From an uncultured Lachnospiraceae bacterium (GTDB taxonomy: Bacteria; Bacillota; Clostridia; Lachnospirales; Lachnospiraceae), in contig CANSUS010000008.1 in assembly GCA_947650155.1 (NCBI GenBank), positions 1-64,000 on the forward strand: a stretch of DNA of 64,000 bases. The letters are read 5' to 3'. The first letter of the stretch is position 1; each line of letters begins with the position of its first letter. The notes beneath the pieces were generated by a model. That model saw only the letters and a list, made by a program, of their open reading frames with translations, had not been told where the DNA came from and did no database searches. The position numbers and the translations under genes are program-made. Below are positions 15,809 to 25,434 of this stretch, one piece after another.

Positions 15809-17179
15809 TTACTCCACCTTCGGCAGTTTTGAGATCGCCGCCTGCAGCTCCTCATCCGTAGGAATATAATCGCTCATATCTCCGTCATTGTACTTCTGAT
15901 AAGCTACCATATCAAAATATCCTGTACCGGTCAGACCAAATACTATATTTTTCTCTTCGCCGGTTTCTTTACATCTCTCCGCCTCATCAATGGCAACCTT
16001 GATCGCATGACTGCTTTCCGGCGCAGGAAGAATCCCCTCCACTCTTGCAAAGGTCTCCGCCGCCTTAAACACTTCTGTCTGCTCTACGCTTCTGGCCTTA
16101 AGCAGTCCCTGATCGTACAGCTCTGAAACCGTAGAACTCATGCCGTGGTAACGAAGCCCGCCTGCATGGTTGGCGGAAGGCATAAAGCCGCTTCCCAAAG
16201 TATACATCTTAGACAGAGGACATACCTTTCCCGTATCGCAGAAATCATAGGCATAAACGCCTCTTGTCAGACTTGGGCAGGAAGCAGGTTCAACGGCAAT
16301 CATTTCATACTCCGCTTCTCCTCTTAAGATCTCTCCGGCAAAAGGGGAAATCAGTCCGCCTAAATTAGAACCGCCGCCGGCACATCCTATAATGGTATCC
16401 GCCTTGATTCCGTATTTATCCAGAGCCGCTTTTGTTTCCAAACCAATAATAGACTGATGCAGCAGTACCTGGGACAGCACCGAACCCAATACATAGCGGT
16501 ATCCTTCTTTACTGGTTGCCGCCTCCACCGCTTCTGAAATTGCGCATCCAAGACTTCCTGTTGTTCCCGGAAATTCTTCATTAATCTTTCGTCCCACGCT
16601 TGTATCCATCGATGGGGACGGTGTTACCTTTGCGCCATAAGTACGCATAACCTCACGTCTGAAAGGCTTTTGTTCATAAGAACATTTAACCATATATACC
16701 TGACAGTCCAGGTCAAAATAAGAACACGCCATAGAAAGCGCCGTTCCCCACTGTCCTGCACCCGTTTCTGTCGTAACGCCCTTTAATCCCTGCTGTTTTG
16801 CATAATATGCCTGTGCAATTGCAGAATTCAGCTTATGGCTGCCTGATGTATTATTTCCTTCAAATTTATAATAAATATGCGCCGGAGTCTGTAACTTTTC
16901 CTCCAGACAATATGCCCTTACCAACGGTGAGGGGCGGTACATTTTATAGAAATCCCGGATCTCCTGCGGAATATCAAAATACGGGGTCGTATCATCCAGT
17001 TCCTGCTTTGCCAGTTCTCTGCAGAAAATGCCGGAAAGTTCTTCCTCCGTAACCGGCTGCAGCGTACCGGGATTTAAAATCGGCGCCGGTTTCTTTTTCA
17101 TATCCGCCCGCACATTGTACCACTGCCTTGGCATCTCCTGTTCTTCCAGGTAAATCTTATAAGGTATTTTTTTATCCAT
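15809..17179 (-). CDS. trpB: TrpB2-type (TrpB-like) PLP-dependent enzyme
   Basis: 456 aa, longer than TrpB1 (about 400) and matching the TrpB2 class that makes tryptophan from indole and serine. The PLP lysine is in GSHKLNSA. The phosphate-binding glycine loop is CAGGGSNLGG, and ETGAGQWG is also present. The ATG at 17179 follows TAGGAG at 5 bases. No trpA or other trp gene is adjacent, which is usual for TrpB2, thought to salvage indole. It lies in a leftward row with the methyltransferase and ANT(6)-like genes, with gaps of 31 and 129 bp, so cotranscription with the upstream gene is uncertain. Confidence 0.9.
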   Translation of the reverse strand: MDKKIPYKIYLEEQEMPRQWYNVRADMKKKPAPILNPGTLQPVTEEELSGIFCRELAKQELDDTTPYFDIPQEIRDFYKMYRPSPLVRAYCLEEKLQTPAHIYYKFEGNNTSGSHKLNSAIAQAYYAKQQGLKGVTTETGAGQWGTALSMACSYFDLDCQVYMVKCSYEQKPFRREVMRTYGAKVTPSPSMDTSVGRKINEEFPGTTGSLGCAISEAVEAATSKEGYRYVLGSVLSQVLLHQSIIGLETKAALDKYGIKADTIIGCAGGGSNLGGLISPFAGEILRGEAEYEMIAVEPASCPSLTRGVYAYDFCDTGKVCPLSKMYTLGSGFMPSANHAGGLRYHGMSSTVSELYDQGLLKARSVEQTEVFKAAETFARVEGILPAPESSHAIKVAIDEAERCKETGEEKNIVFGLTGTGYFDMVAYQKYNDGDMSDYIPTDEELQAAISKLPKVE

Positions 17180-17308
17180 ATCTGCTCCTATCTGCGTACA
17201 AACCGCCTGTAAATTCATTGCTCTTTTTGATATGCTTCTGACACATGGTGATATTATACAATGATTTCTGGCGCTTAGCAATTTTAAATATAATATTATC
17301 GTTTCATT

Positions 17309-17773
17309 CTACTTTTCTATTTGCACATAAGTATAGGTCTTATCTGCTTCCACTGTATACTTTTCACCGGACTCCTGCAAGTAGGGAATCACTTTATCTT
17401 CGATTACGTTCTTATCCATTTTGAAAGAGCTGATAATATACAGACGGCCTCCTGCTTTCAATACCCTTTTACTTTCCGTAATTGCTTCGGAAATTACCGT
17501 ATCAAGATGTCCAATGGCATTGTACATTACCACCGTGTCAAAGGTCTGCTCTCCGTATTTCATATCTGTTACGTCCATTAATTCAAAAGTAAGATTTTTA
17601 CACTCCTTGATTTCCTCTATTAAGCGAAAATCCACCAGATCGACACAGTAAACTTCTTGTGCAGTCTTTGATGCATAAACGGAAAACTCCGCCCGCCCAC
17701 AGGCTGCCTCCAATACCTTTTTGCCTGCAATATCCTCTTTTATTTTCTCTAATACTTTACTTATTTGTGACAT
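17309..17773 (-). CDS. Small class I SAM-dependent methyltransferase
   Basis: 154 aa. The SAM-binding motif is VLEAACGRAEFS. YCVDLVDF gives the acidic residue for the ribose, and TFDTVVMYNAIGHL and RVLKAGGRLYIISSF are motifs IV and V-VI. AAGGAG is 10 bases before this ATG but only 5 before an overlapping ATG that encodes a five-codon peptide in another frame, so initiation may be tuned. It starts 21 bp after the GH26 stop. The substrate is unknown. Confidence 0.82.
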   Translation of the reverse strand: MSQISKVLEKIKEDIAGKKVLEAACGRAEFSVYASKTAQEVYCVDLVDFRLIEEIKECKNLTFELMDVTDMKYGEQTFDTVVMYNAIGHLDTVISEAITESKRVLKAGGRLYIISSFKMDKNVIEDKVIPYLQESGEKYTVEADKTYTYVQIEK

Positions 17774-17794
17774 TTCATATTTTCTCCTTTGTAT

Positions 17795-18745
17795 TTATAT
17801 TGAATAGTCTGCCGGATAAGTCACTGCATACTCGCTGTCATATACATTCCGCAGTGCCTCATAACTGTTAAATTCCTCCGTCATGACAAAACCTTTGCTC
17901 CATACCATAAAATAACACCACGGAACGCAGCTTTTACACAGCATTTCCATATCCGGAAGTATCCCGATTTCCGCAAGAGCCACAGGCTTTTTCGCCTCTG
18001 TTATGGAAATCAGTTCTTCATATTCTCTGAAGTAATCTGTCTTTGTTCCTTTGTCTTCATATAGATCACGGGATAAAATGTCCACCACATCATCTCCCGG
18101 ATATCCCTCTTTTAACGGACAATTCCATACCCATAACAAATTATCCAAATGATAGGTATATACAAAATACTCATACTGCAGACGATATAATTTCGCCGCC
18201 ACGGAAGGTCCCTTTCTGCCCCACCAGAACCAGTCGCCTTCCGATTCATGAAACGGTCTCCAAAGCACAGGAATATCTTCTTCATAAAAAGGCTTCAAGT
18301 ATCCCGCCATGATATCCAGATCATGATAAAAAGCCTGTCGTTCTTTTGTTCCTTCCATAAGTACCTTTTCAGGATCAAAGTCTGTTTTTACCGAATAAAA
18401 ACTTTTATCCTCTCCTCCAAGAGGTGAGAACCAGTGCCATGTAAAAGTCACAATACCGCCGTTCCTGCCGAAATGAAGCGCATGTGCCAGCGTATCTTTG
18501 TTCTCGTCGATTTCCTTTCTGCAATGCTCGTCTCCTGTCTCATAGCGGATATTGGGGGAGTAAGCAAGCAGTTCAAATCCCCGAAGCGCCGGCTCTTTAC
18601 CCGTAATCTCTTTTATCTTTTCAATTTCCTCCATTGCCACTGTCTGCGTATGCTGCCCTGTCACGATCTTTTGTCCGCCAATCCCGCTTAAATACTGAAA
18701 CAGCCTTCTTGCATTCGGCGTTGCCTGTGCATTTACCGGTTCCAT
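17795..18745 (-). CDS. GH26 family beta-mannanase, intracellular
   Basis: 316 aa glycoside hydrolase, predicted to cut beta-1,4-mannan or mannooligosaccharides. The catalytic acid/base Glu lies in WRPFHESEGDWFWWG and the nucleophile in VALAEIG. Other GH26 features are GQHTQ near the N-terminus and FTWHWFSP. There is no signal peptide, so it should act on imported oligosaccharides. GGAGG precedes the ATG. Other mannan-use genes (GH130, epimerase, sugar ABC transporter) are not nearby, so the pathway is incomplete here. Confidence 0.87.
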   Translation of the reverse strand: MEPVNAQATPNARRLFQYLSGIGGQKIVTGQHTQTVAMEEIEKIKEITGKEPALRGFELLAYSPNIRYETGDEHCRKEIDENKDTLAHALHFGRNGGIVTFTWHWFSPLGGEDKSFYSVKTDFDPEKVLMEGTKERQAFYHDLDIMAGYLKPFYEEDIPVLWRPFHESEGDWFWWGRKGPSVAAKLYRLQYEYFVYTYHLDNLLWVWNCPLKEGYPGDDVVDILSRDLYEDKGTKTDYFREYEELISITEAKKPVALAEIGILPDMEMLCKSCVPWCYFMVWSKGFVMTEEFNSYEALRNVYDSEYAVTYPADYSI

Positions 18746-18834
18746 ACTAATCCTCCTTCACATTCCTTTTATCGTGTCCCGTCTAAAATTCTATTATGTT
18801 TTTTCTTTTTTTGCAAGTATAACAGCTGCCTGTC

Positions 18835-18872
18835 AAAAAAATAACTGCATTGCCCCGAATGCAACACAGTTA
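18835..18872 (-). terminator. Terminator after the soluble chemoreceptor gene
   Basis: On the minus strand TGCATT/AATGCA and TAAC/GTTA form a bulged stem followed by seven T residues, 55 bp after the stop of the upstream gene. Confidence 0.5.
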
Positions 18873-18926
18873 CTTCTTTTTTATTCTGCTGTACTCTTGA
18901 TCCTGTTCTCCTGCACATACATGCTG

Positions 18927-20378
18927 TCACGACGGCTTATCACTGGTATCGAAAATACGAATGTTCTCTTTTGATAAAGTTCCAATAATCTGAATCAGTT
19001 TCTGGAAATCTACGCTAAGCTCTTTTGCAACGTTTTCTGCCTTTTCATAAATTTTCTGCAGTTCTTCCGTATGCCCGCCGCGAAGGGCCTGCACCATTTC
19101 CATACCATAAGAATGAAACTTTTTGTGTTTTTCGCCAAGCCCATCCCAAACCGCTGTGACCTTAGGATTTAAAGGCTTAAAGGAATAATAAAAATGACCG
19201 AGTCCGCATTTTGTATAATCTGTCTGCAACGCCCTCAACTTTCCGGTCTGCGCTATCTCTTTTAAAGTATTCAGCCAGTTTTGATGCGCGCTGACAGCAC
19301 TGTGCAGGCAGTTTAAAACTACCTGGTTATCCAGCATATAGAAAGCGTCTTTTGCCATATCTCCCATAATCTTTGCAGACTCATCCAGATGCTTCTCAAT
19401 CGTTTTAGAAGGCGCCACAAGCTCTGCAATGGCGTGGCTGGAAAGAGAAAGGGAATCTGTGTTTTCCTGTAAGTTCTGACACTCCCCGCTTACATACTGC
19501 ATCTGATTATCCAGCTCGTTCATGGAACTGCTGATTTCTTCACTTACAGCTGCAAGAGAAGAAACCGAATCCGCAATATGATCTATGCCTTCGCGGTTGC
19601 TTCCGGTAATTTTCCACACATTTTGAATATTTTCATTAATATTTTCCAATTTGGATACGGTTGTATCCACACTGTCAGAGCTTTTCTTAGAAGCGCTCTG
19701 AATATTGTCAATAAATCCTCCCATCCGATTCGTCAAAGACTTTGTCTCATCTGCAAGGCTTCGGATTTCATCCGCAACCACAGCAAAGCCCCGTCCGGCC
19801 TCTCCTGCACGGGCCGCCTCGATAGATGCATTCAACGCTAACAGATTCGTCTGGGCAGAGATCGCATTGATTGCCTCAACCACATCATTCATATTTTTTA
19901 TAATATCAAGCAGTCCATAAATATCCGTTTTCATTTCTGTTGCCGTGGAAATAGCGGAAGCCGACAGTCCCGTAATGGAAGTAAGTTCATTTTCACAATT
20001 ATGTATGTCCTCCATGATCCTGCCGGATTCATCTGAAACCTCAATGATCGTAGAAGTCAGGTTTTCATGCGCCCTTGACACCTCGGATGCGATCTCTGCA
20101 GTCGCTTCCGCCGCCTCACTGATATGGCTTACTTCGGAAGCAATAGAAGTATTGATCTTTTCTACCGTCTCTATATTGGTTTCCAGCGTCAGATCCATTG
20201 CACTCATATGAATCACTGCATCCATCGTTTTTGTTACAGCCTGTTCAAATTCCTTTCTTCCTTTCATCAGACGTTTATGGATGTCATTCAGTTCTCCGTT
20301 CATCGGTTCATACGGCATAGCCACAAGCTGTGAAATGGATTTAATAGCAATATTGGAAGATTTACTGCCAAGTCTCAT
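18927..20378 (-). CDS. Soluble methyl-accepting chemoreceptor with CZB zinc domain
   Basis: 483 aa with no membrane segment, so cytoplasmic. The signalling hairpin tip is near [23 protein letters not shown] and ends [12 protein letters not shown]. The C-terminus (about 360-460) is a CZB zinc-binding domain with its His/Cys pattern: [13 protein letters not shown] and [11 protein letters not shown] receptors respond to zinc or hypochlorous acid in other bacteria. The ATG at 20378 is 8-9 bases from AAAGG and is chosen over the upstream TTG. A TTGACA...TAAAAT promoter lies about 90 bp upstream. Confidence 0.88.
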   Translation of the reverse strand: MRLGSKSSNIAIKSISQLVAMPYEPMNGELNDIHKRLMKGRKEFEQAVTKTMDAVIHMSAMDLTLETNIETVEKINTSIASEVSHISEAAEATAEIASEVSRAHENLTSTIIEVSDESGRIMEDIHNCENELTSITGLSASAISTATEMKTDIYGLLDIIKNMNDVVEAINAISAQTNLLALNASIEAARAGEAGRGFAVVADEIRSLADETKSLTNRMGGFIDNIQSASKKSSDSVDTTVSKLENINENIQNVWKITGSNREGIDHIADSVSSLAAVSEEISSSMNELDNQMQYVSGECQNLQENTDSLSLSSHAIAELVAPSKTIEKHLDESAKIMGDMAKDAFYMLDNQVVLNCLHSAVSAHQNWLNTLKEIAQTGKLRALQTDYTKCGLGHFYYSFKPLNPKVTAVWDGLGEKHKKFHSYGMEMVQALRGGHTEELQKIYEKAENVAKELSVDFQKLIQIIGTLSKENIRIFDTSDKPS

Positions 20379-20466
20379 GATCATTTTCCTTTCTCTATGC
20401 AATTATACAAACTTTTTCCTGATTTATTGTCTGAAACAAGAAAATAAACCAGGAATTATTCATATA

Positions 20467-20494
20467 ATTTTAACACTTTTCTGAATTTTGTCAA
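20467..20494 (-). promoter_or_regulatory. Sigma-A-type promoter of the CZB chemoreceptor
   Basis: On the minus strand a perfect -35 TTGACA is followed after 16 bp by TAAAAT, placed to start the chemoreceptor transcript. Confidence 0.6.
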
Positions 20495-20499
20495 TATTA

Positions 20500-21870
20500 T
20501 CAAGCCTGAACTTCCGTAGGTTCGTCCCTTGCCTGATCCACATCTGCATCCGTTCCATCCTTCTGCTTAATAAATCCCTTTGTCTTCCACTTCCCTGACT
20601 GCCATCGCAAAAACATAAACACAGCACGCACACATTCGTCACCGGCAAGCCCTATATAAGCTCCGACTGCCAAAAGGTGAAAATGAATTCCGAAAAGCCA
20701 TGTACCGCCCACCATACACAGATACATAAATACAACTGCAATCACTGTAGTAAAGAAAGCGTCTCCACTTGTCTTTAAAGCCTGCCCAAATACAAGATTT
20801 GTCACACGCCCCACTTCAAGAACAATATCAATTGTTAAAAGCGTTCCTACTAATGCCGTCATTTCTGCATTATCTGTAAATATCCGAATCAGATAATTCG
20901 CACTAAGTGCAAAAATGGCTGCCAGTCCTGCTGCCACACATATGCCGATGCCAGCCGCTTTTTTTGTCCCTTTATCGCAGGCTTCATAATCCCCCTCTCC
21001 GATTCTCCAGCCCGTCATAATAGCATTTGTCTGTGCCAGCGCCGCGCCTGCACAATAAGAAAAATTAGAGATCTGAGCCGCATATGCCCTTGCCGTTACA
21101 TTGAGTCCCTCCTCATCCATTTGATTTAAGAACCGGATAGTAAGCGTCATAGCCACATTATAAAATGCCGTTTCCATAGCAGATGGCAGTCCCACCTTTA
21201 TAATCTGTGAAAATATCTCTTTATTTTTTAACCGTTCCGGATCTTCCTTTGCCCGAATCAAAATTCTTCCTGCCACAATTACAATTGCCAGATTTATCAT
21301 TCTTGATATAACCGTCGCGGCTGCAACACCTGCCACACCACTGTGAAATACAAACAGGAACAGTGCATTCAGGCACAAATTTACTGCGTTTCCAATCAAT
21401 GTAGCAATCAGAGGCTGTCTGGTATGCCCAAATGCCCTTAAATAGCTTGAAAATATGGGAATCAGCGCATTTAAGAAGCAGCATCCTCCAACAATGCGCA
21501 GATACGTCTTTGCATACTCCATAAGAAGCGGCGCCACGCCTACGCTCTCCAGAATATTTTCTGAAAAGACAAACAAAAATACAGAAAGCAAAATCCCCAG
21601 CGCAAAGTTAAATACTGCCCCCAGCTGTCTTGCCTGATATGCCACCCCTACTCTTTTTGCCCCGATATACTGCGTCATTACAGCAATCATGCCCGATGAC
21701 ACAACGTTGAACATAATAATGAAAACACTGATATAAGTATTAGCCGTACCTACCGCCCCAACTGCGTGATCCCCCACATTGGAAAGCATGATGGTATCTA
21801 CCATTCCTGCCAGCATATAGCACAAAGTTTCCAATGCGATCGGAATGTATAATTTCGTAAATGATTTCAT
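20500..21870 (-). CDS. MATE-family efflux transporter
   Basis: 456 aa with about 12 membrane segments. The start MKSFTKLYIPIALETLCYML and the stretch GMVDTIMLSNVGDHAVGAVG are typical of NorM/DinF-like clostridial MATE proteins. The C-terminal tail is hydrophilic. It begins 52 bp after the GH13 gene and reads in the same direction, so the two may share a transcript. The substrate is unknown. Confidence 0.85.
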   Translation of the reverse strand: MKSFTKLYIPIALETLCYMLAGMVDTIMLSNVGDHAVGAVGTANTYISVFIIMFNVVSSGMIAVMTQYIGAKRVGVAYQARQLGAVFNFALGILLSVFLFVFSENILESVGVAPLLMEYAKTYLRIVGGCCFLNALIPIFSSYLRAFGHTRQPLIATLIGNAVNLCLNALFLFVFHSGVAGVAAATVISRMINLAIVIVAGRILIRAKEDPERLKNKEIFSQIIKVGLPSAMETAFYNVAMTLTIRFLNQMDEEGLNVTARAYAAQISNFSYCAGAALAQTNAIMTGWRIGEGDYEACDKGTKKAAGIGICVAAGLAAIFALSANYLIRIFTDNAEMTALVGTLLTIDIVLEVGRVTNLVFGQALKTSGDAFFTTVIAVVFMYLCMVGGTWLFGIHFHLLAVGAYIGLAGDECVRAVFMFLRWQSGKWKTKGFIKQKDGTDADVDQARDEPTEVQA

Positions 21871-21922
21871 AATACCGCATCTCCCGTTTTTCTGACTGTT
21901 CTACCCGCTTTGCACCAGCTGC

Positions 21923-23641
21923 TTACTCCACAAGCGCCACGATCTCATAATCTTCCAGACTTCCCGAAAATTCCCTGCCATCCACAAGATTTTTTCCGCC
22001 ATTAAAACCGGGCAGTTTCACAGTTCCTTTTCTCGTATGAAAAATGACTGTCATACTTTGTCCGTCCAGTTCTTTTTTTATAAAAATAATTCCGGTACTG
22101 TCCTCTGTGTACTGTTCTATAACTGCTCCCTTTGTTAAAACCGGATACTCATGCCGTATTTTTATAAGCGTCTGATAAAATTGAAAAACTTCCCTGTTTT
22201 GTCTGGTTTCATCCCAGAGCATACCACGTCTGCAGTCCGGGTCCGGTCCGCCCTCCATCCCCACTTCATCACCATAATAAATCATTGGCATACCGGGAAG
22301 CAATAACTGCAATGCTGCCGCCAGCATCTGTTTTTTTATGCTGTTTTGTGCACTGTGTAAAAATCTTGCCGTATCATGTGTATCTATAAAATTCCAAAGA
22401 TATCCTTCTAAACGTTTATTCAGGCTGCCTTTTATAAAATGAAGCTTCCCTGCAAAATCAGAAGCGCCTATTTCTTCCGATGCAGCCAAATCCAGCACCG
22501 CACGGTAAAACGGATAATTCATGACGCTGTCCCACTCGTCGCCTTCCAGAAAATCACCGGCAAAATGCCAAATTTCCCCAATAAGTAATATCTCCTTCTT
22601 TACTGCTTTCATCTCTTTGCGAAACCGCTTCCAAAAAGCATGCTCCACTTCATCTGCCACATCCAGGCGCCAGCCGTCGATATCGCACTCCTTGATCCAA
22701 TAGGATGCCACATCTATCACAAAGTCTGCCGTCTCTTTATTTCCCAGATTTAATTTCGGCATAGATCCGGCATAACTAAAAGTCTTATAATTTGGCTTTT
22801 TTCCCCATTCCATCACAAGCGGAAAGTCTTCAATATAGTACCAGTTTAAATAAGCTGACTGTTCTTTCTTTTCCCTGATATCCCGAAAGGCAAAAAAGTT
22901 CACAGACGTATGATTGAATACACCGTCCAGGATCACATACATCCCCATTTCATGCGCCCTGTTTACCAGTTCTTTTAGATCTTCCTTACTCCCAAAGGAA
23001 GGATCGATTTTATAATAATCATCTATATTATACTTATGACTGGAATCAGAACAAAAAATCGGCGTCATATAAATAATATCCACGCCCAGATTTTTTAAAT
23101 AGTCCAAATGATTGATAATGCCCCTTAAAGATCCTTTCAGTTCTGCTTCATGTCCAATAGGCGCCTGATACCAGACCTTATTTGCAATGTTCTGATCCGT
23201 AGCAAAACGGGAAGGAAAGATCTGGTATACTACCTTATTTTCTGCCCAGGCAGGCAGTTCAAACAGCTCTTTCTCCCTTAAGTTCTGCGGGCAGTCAAAC
23301 ATTCTTTCAATGTCCGTAATACACACATCATAAAAATCATGATTTCCATAATAAGTCACTTTCCCTGATGTGTCTTCTATTTCAAAGAAATATCTGAGAC
23401 AGACCACATCAATCTCTATACTTGCTTCGTAATAGTCGGTATACTTGTCTGAATAAGCAATTTTCATTGCATATTCCTGTCTTGTATCCATGACTTGAAC
23501 CGGCAGATATTTATCCTGTATGTGAAGAGTCACTCTTACTGTATCTTCTTTTTTGACCTCCAGCCTGATGAGAAAAAGTCCCTTTTTCAATGCATAACAG
23601 TACCTCTTATCTGCAAAATGTCTGATTGACGCATATTCCAT
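21923..23641 (-). CDS. GH13 alpha-amylase, neopullulanase/cyclomaltodextrinase-like
   Basis: 572 aa. Residues about 1-120 form an N-terminal CBM34-like beta domain, then the (beta/alpha)8 barrel. The four GH13 regions are DGVFNHTS, DGWRLDVADE (nucleophile Asp), IGEIWH (acid/base Glu) and FIDTHDTARF. There is no signal peptide, so it acts on imported maltodextrins or cyclodextrins. The ATG at 23641 follows GAGGG at 5 bases; the longer open frame has no ribosome binding site. It diverges from an AraC regulator gene that may control it. Confidence 0.9.
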   Translation of the reverse strand: MEYASIRHFADKRYCYALKKGLFLIRLEVKKEDTVRVTLHIQDKYLPVQVMDTRQEYAMKIAYSDKYTDYYEASIEIDVVCLRYFFEIEDTSGKVTYYGNHDFYDVCITDIERMFDCPQNLREKELFELPAWAENKVVYQIFPSRFATDQNIANKVWYQAPIGHEAELKGSLRGIINHLDYLKNLGVDIIYMTPIFCSDSSHKYNIDDYYKIDPSFGSKEDLKELVNRAHEMGMYVILDGVFNHTSVNFFAFRDIREKKEQSAYLNWYYIEDFPLVMEWGKKPNYKTFSYAGSMPKLNLGNKETADFVIDVASYWIKECDIDGWRLDVADEVEHAFWKRFRKEMKAVKKEILLIGEIWHFAGDFLEGDEWDSVMNYPFYRAVLDLAASEEIGASDFAGKLHFIKGSLNKRLEGYLWNFIDTHDTARFLHSAQNSIKKQMLAAALQLLLPGMPMIYYGDEVGMEGGPDPDCRRGMLWDETRQNREVFQFYQTLIKIRHEYPVLTKGAVIEQYTEDSTGIIFIKKELDGQSMTVIFHTRKGTVKLPGFNGGKNLVDGREFSGSLEDYEIVALVE

Positions 23642-23743
23642 ATTTGCCCTCTTTTCTTCACACGTATCTCTCTTTCTTCTTACTTGCATTGTACTATTAT
23701 ACACGTTATAATTCTTGTAATATAACCTTATATTTTTAACACA

Positions 23744-23761
23744 ATCCTATTTATATAGGAT
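23744..23761. promoter_or_regulatory. Palindrome in the GH13/AraC divergent region
   Basis: ATCCTAT-TTAT-ATAGGAT, a perfect 7-bp inverted repeat about 20 bp before the AraC gene start. Possible operator for autoregulation or for the divergent amylase gene. Confidence 0.4.
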
Positions 23762-23781
23762 CAAATATCAGGAGGAGTCTC

Positions 23782-24669
23782 ATGGATCATACGCCCTTGC
23801 ACGAAACTAAAATACACGGAACCACCCATTTTCCATACAGTGTCTATCGAGGTAATATCCCCGAATGGATTCCTTCCTTTCCTTTGCACTGGCATGATGA
23901 TTTTGAACTGATCTATTGTGCTTCAGGACAGATCCAGGTCACCCTGTGGGGACAGGCATATCAGCTTTGTGCCGGGGATATCATTGTAATTCTTCCCCAT
24001 GCCGTACATTCCATCGAGCAAAGCGGTCCTGCAGGCGGAGAATATTTTAATATTATGTTCCATCCTTCTCTTTTTAAAGGTTCTTTTGAAGATCTGTGTT
24101 ATGACAAATATGTTCTTCCGTTTTTAAACGGAGAAAGAACCCTGGACTGCTTCTATCCTTCAGGTTCCTCATTTAACCAGGCTGTCTCCCCATGTATCCT
24201 GTCAATGCTGGCACACCGCAAGGACAGTTATTCCACCCATGAATTGATCATCAAATCCAATCTTTTCCTTCTGCTCCATTACATCAACCAGTACAGCGCT
24301 GCTGCGGGCAGTGATAGCAGTTCTTTACAGCTGTCCTACAGCCGGCTTAAAAATGCACTTTACTATGTTCAGAAATTTTATGATCATGAAATTTCTATCA
24401 GAAAAGCGGCGGAACAATGCGGTTTTTCTGAAAGCCACTTTATGAAACTGTTTAAAGAATTTACCGGAATGAGTTTTAATTCCTATCTTGTGAATTATCG
24501 TCTGGATCTTGCCGCAAAGCAATTGTCGGAAACGGATTTTAAAGTAATTGATATTGCAGAAAACTGTGGTTTCCATAATCAATCTTATTTTACAAGAGCA
24601 TTTCAGAAAAAATACAAAATGACGCCGCTCTCCTACAGGAAAGCGGCGCATTTGAAAACGCATTCATAA
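23782..24669 (+). CDS. AraC-family transcriptional regulator
   Basis: 295 aa. The N-terminal cupin sugar-binding domain (about 20-150) includes FPLHWHDDFELIYCASG. The C-terminal pair of helix-turn-helices (about 190-290) has ISIRKAAEQCGFSESHFMKLFKEFTGMS, split across the first HTH, and VIDIAENCGFHNQSYFTRAF in the second. GGAGG precedes the ATG. Divergent from the GH13 gene, so control of starch or maltodextrin use is likely but inferred. Confidence 0.9.
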   Translation: MDHTPLHETKIHGTTHFPYSVYRGNIPEWIPSFPLHWHDDFELIYCASGQIQVTLWGQAYQLCAGDIIVILPHAVHSIEQSGPAGGEYFNIMFHPSLFKGSFEDLCYDKYVLPFLNGERTLDCFYPSGSSFNQAVSPCILSMLAHRKDSYSTHELIIKSNLFLLLHYINQYSAAAGSDSSSLQLSYSRLKNALYYVQKFYDHEISIRKAAEQCGFSESHFMKLFKEFTGMSFNSYLVNYRLDLAAKQLSETDFKVIDIAENCGFHNQSYFTRAFQKKYKMTPLSYRKAAHLKTHS

Positions 24670-24678
24670 GATCTGCCG

Positions 24679-25407
24679 TTACTCTTCTTCACAATAATAT
24701 TGAAAATACTTTTCCCGTAAAGGCTGGTAAGAACCACGGGGCGGATAGATTTTTTTGCCGTTATCCATCTCCACTTCCTGACGGCTTAAACTTTCTATAT
24801 GGCTAAGGTTAACGATATAGGCAACGCCCACCCTTACAAATTCCTGATAACAGGAAAGCATTCCAAAAAGCTCTGTCATTGTAATACGCAGTATATAATA
24901 TCTGCCGTCCGACAGATACAGGCACTGTACCTTTCCCTGTGCCTCACAGTATAGAATATCGTTTAATTCCACGCGCTGGAGCCTGCCTTCGATACGCAGC
25001 AGAATATATTTTTTACGTTCCAGCTCCACTTTTTCAAGTACGGTTTCCAAAATGGAAAAAAACTCTCTTTCTGATACCGGTTTTACCAGATATTGTACCG
25101 CATTTACCCGAAACGCCTCAAGTGCATGCTCTTTGGAAGCCGTAAGAAAAATAATTCTACTATGATTCCCCATCTCACGCAATTCTCTTACTACTTCAAT
25201 CCCCGGTTTTTCCGGCATATAAATATCCATCAAAATGAGATCCGGCACATAATCCTCTTTCTTAACCCGATGCAGCAATGTATCCGCTGATTCATATCCT
25301 TCTACTGTAAATTCCACTTCAGGACGGGTATTTTGAAATTTAAGCAGCATTTGCCTCGTTTTCACCAGTTCATTTTTTTCATCATCGCAGAGCGCTATTA
25401 AATACAT
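24679..25407 (-). CDS. LytTR-type response regulator (AgrA-like)
   Basis: 242 aa. The receiver domain (1-125) has LCDDE, the phosphoacceptor Asp in LILMDIYMP, and YLVKPVS with the conserved Lys. The C-terminal LytTR DNA-binding domain (about 140-240) contains LNDILYCEAQGKV and FVRVGVAYIVNLSHI. The ATG at 25407 follows AAAGGTG at about 8 bases. It starts 27 bp after the GHKL kinase stop and is surely its partner. Confidence 0.9.
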   Translation of the reverse strand: MYLIALCDDEKNELVKTRQMLLKFQNTRPEVEFTVEGYESADTLLHRVKKEDYVPDLILMDIYMPEKPGIEVVRELREMGNHSRIIFLTASKEHALEAFRVNAVQYLVKPVSEREFFSILETVLEKVELERKKYILLRIEGRLQRVELNDILYCEAQGKVQCLYLSDGRYYILRITMTELFGMLSCYQEFVRVGVAYIVNLSHIESLSRQEVEMDNGKKIYPPRGSYQPLREKYFQYYCEEE

Positions 25408-25434
25408 AGGATGTACACCTTTCATTTTCTGTAG

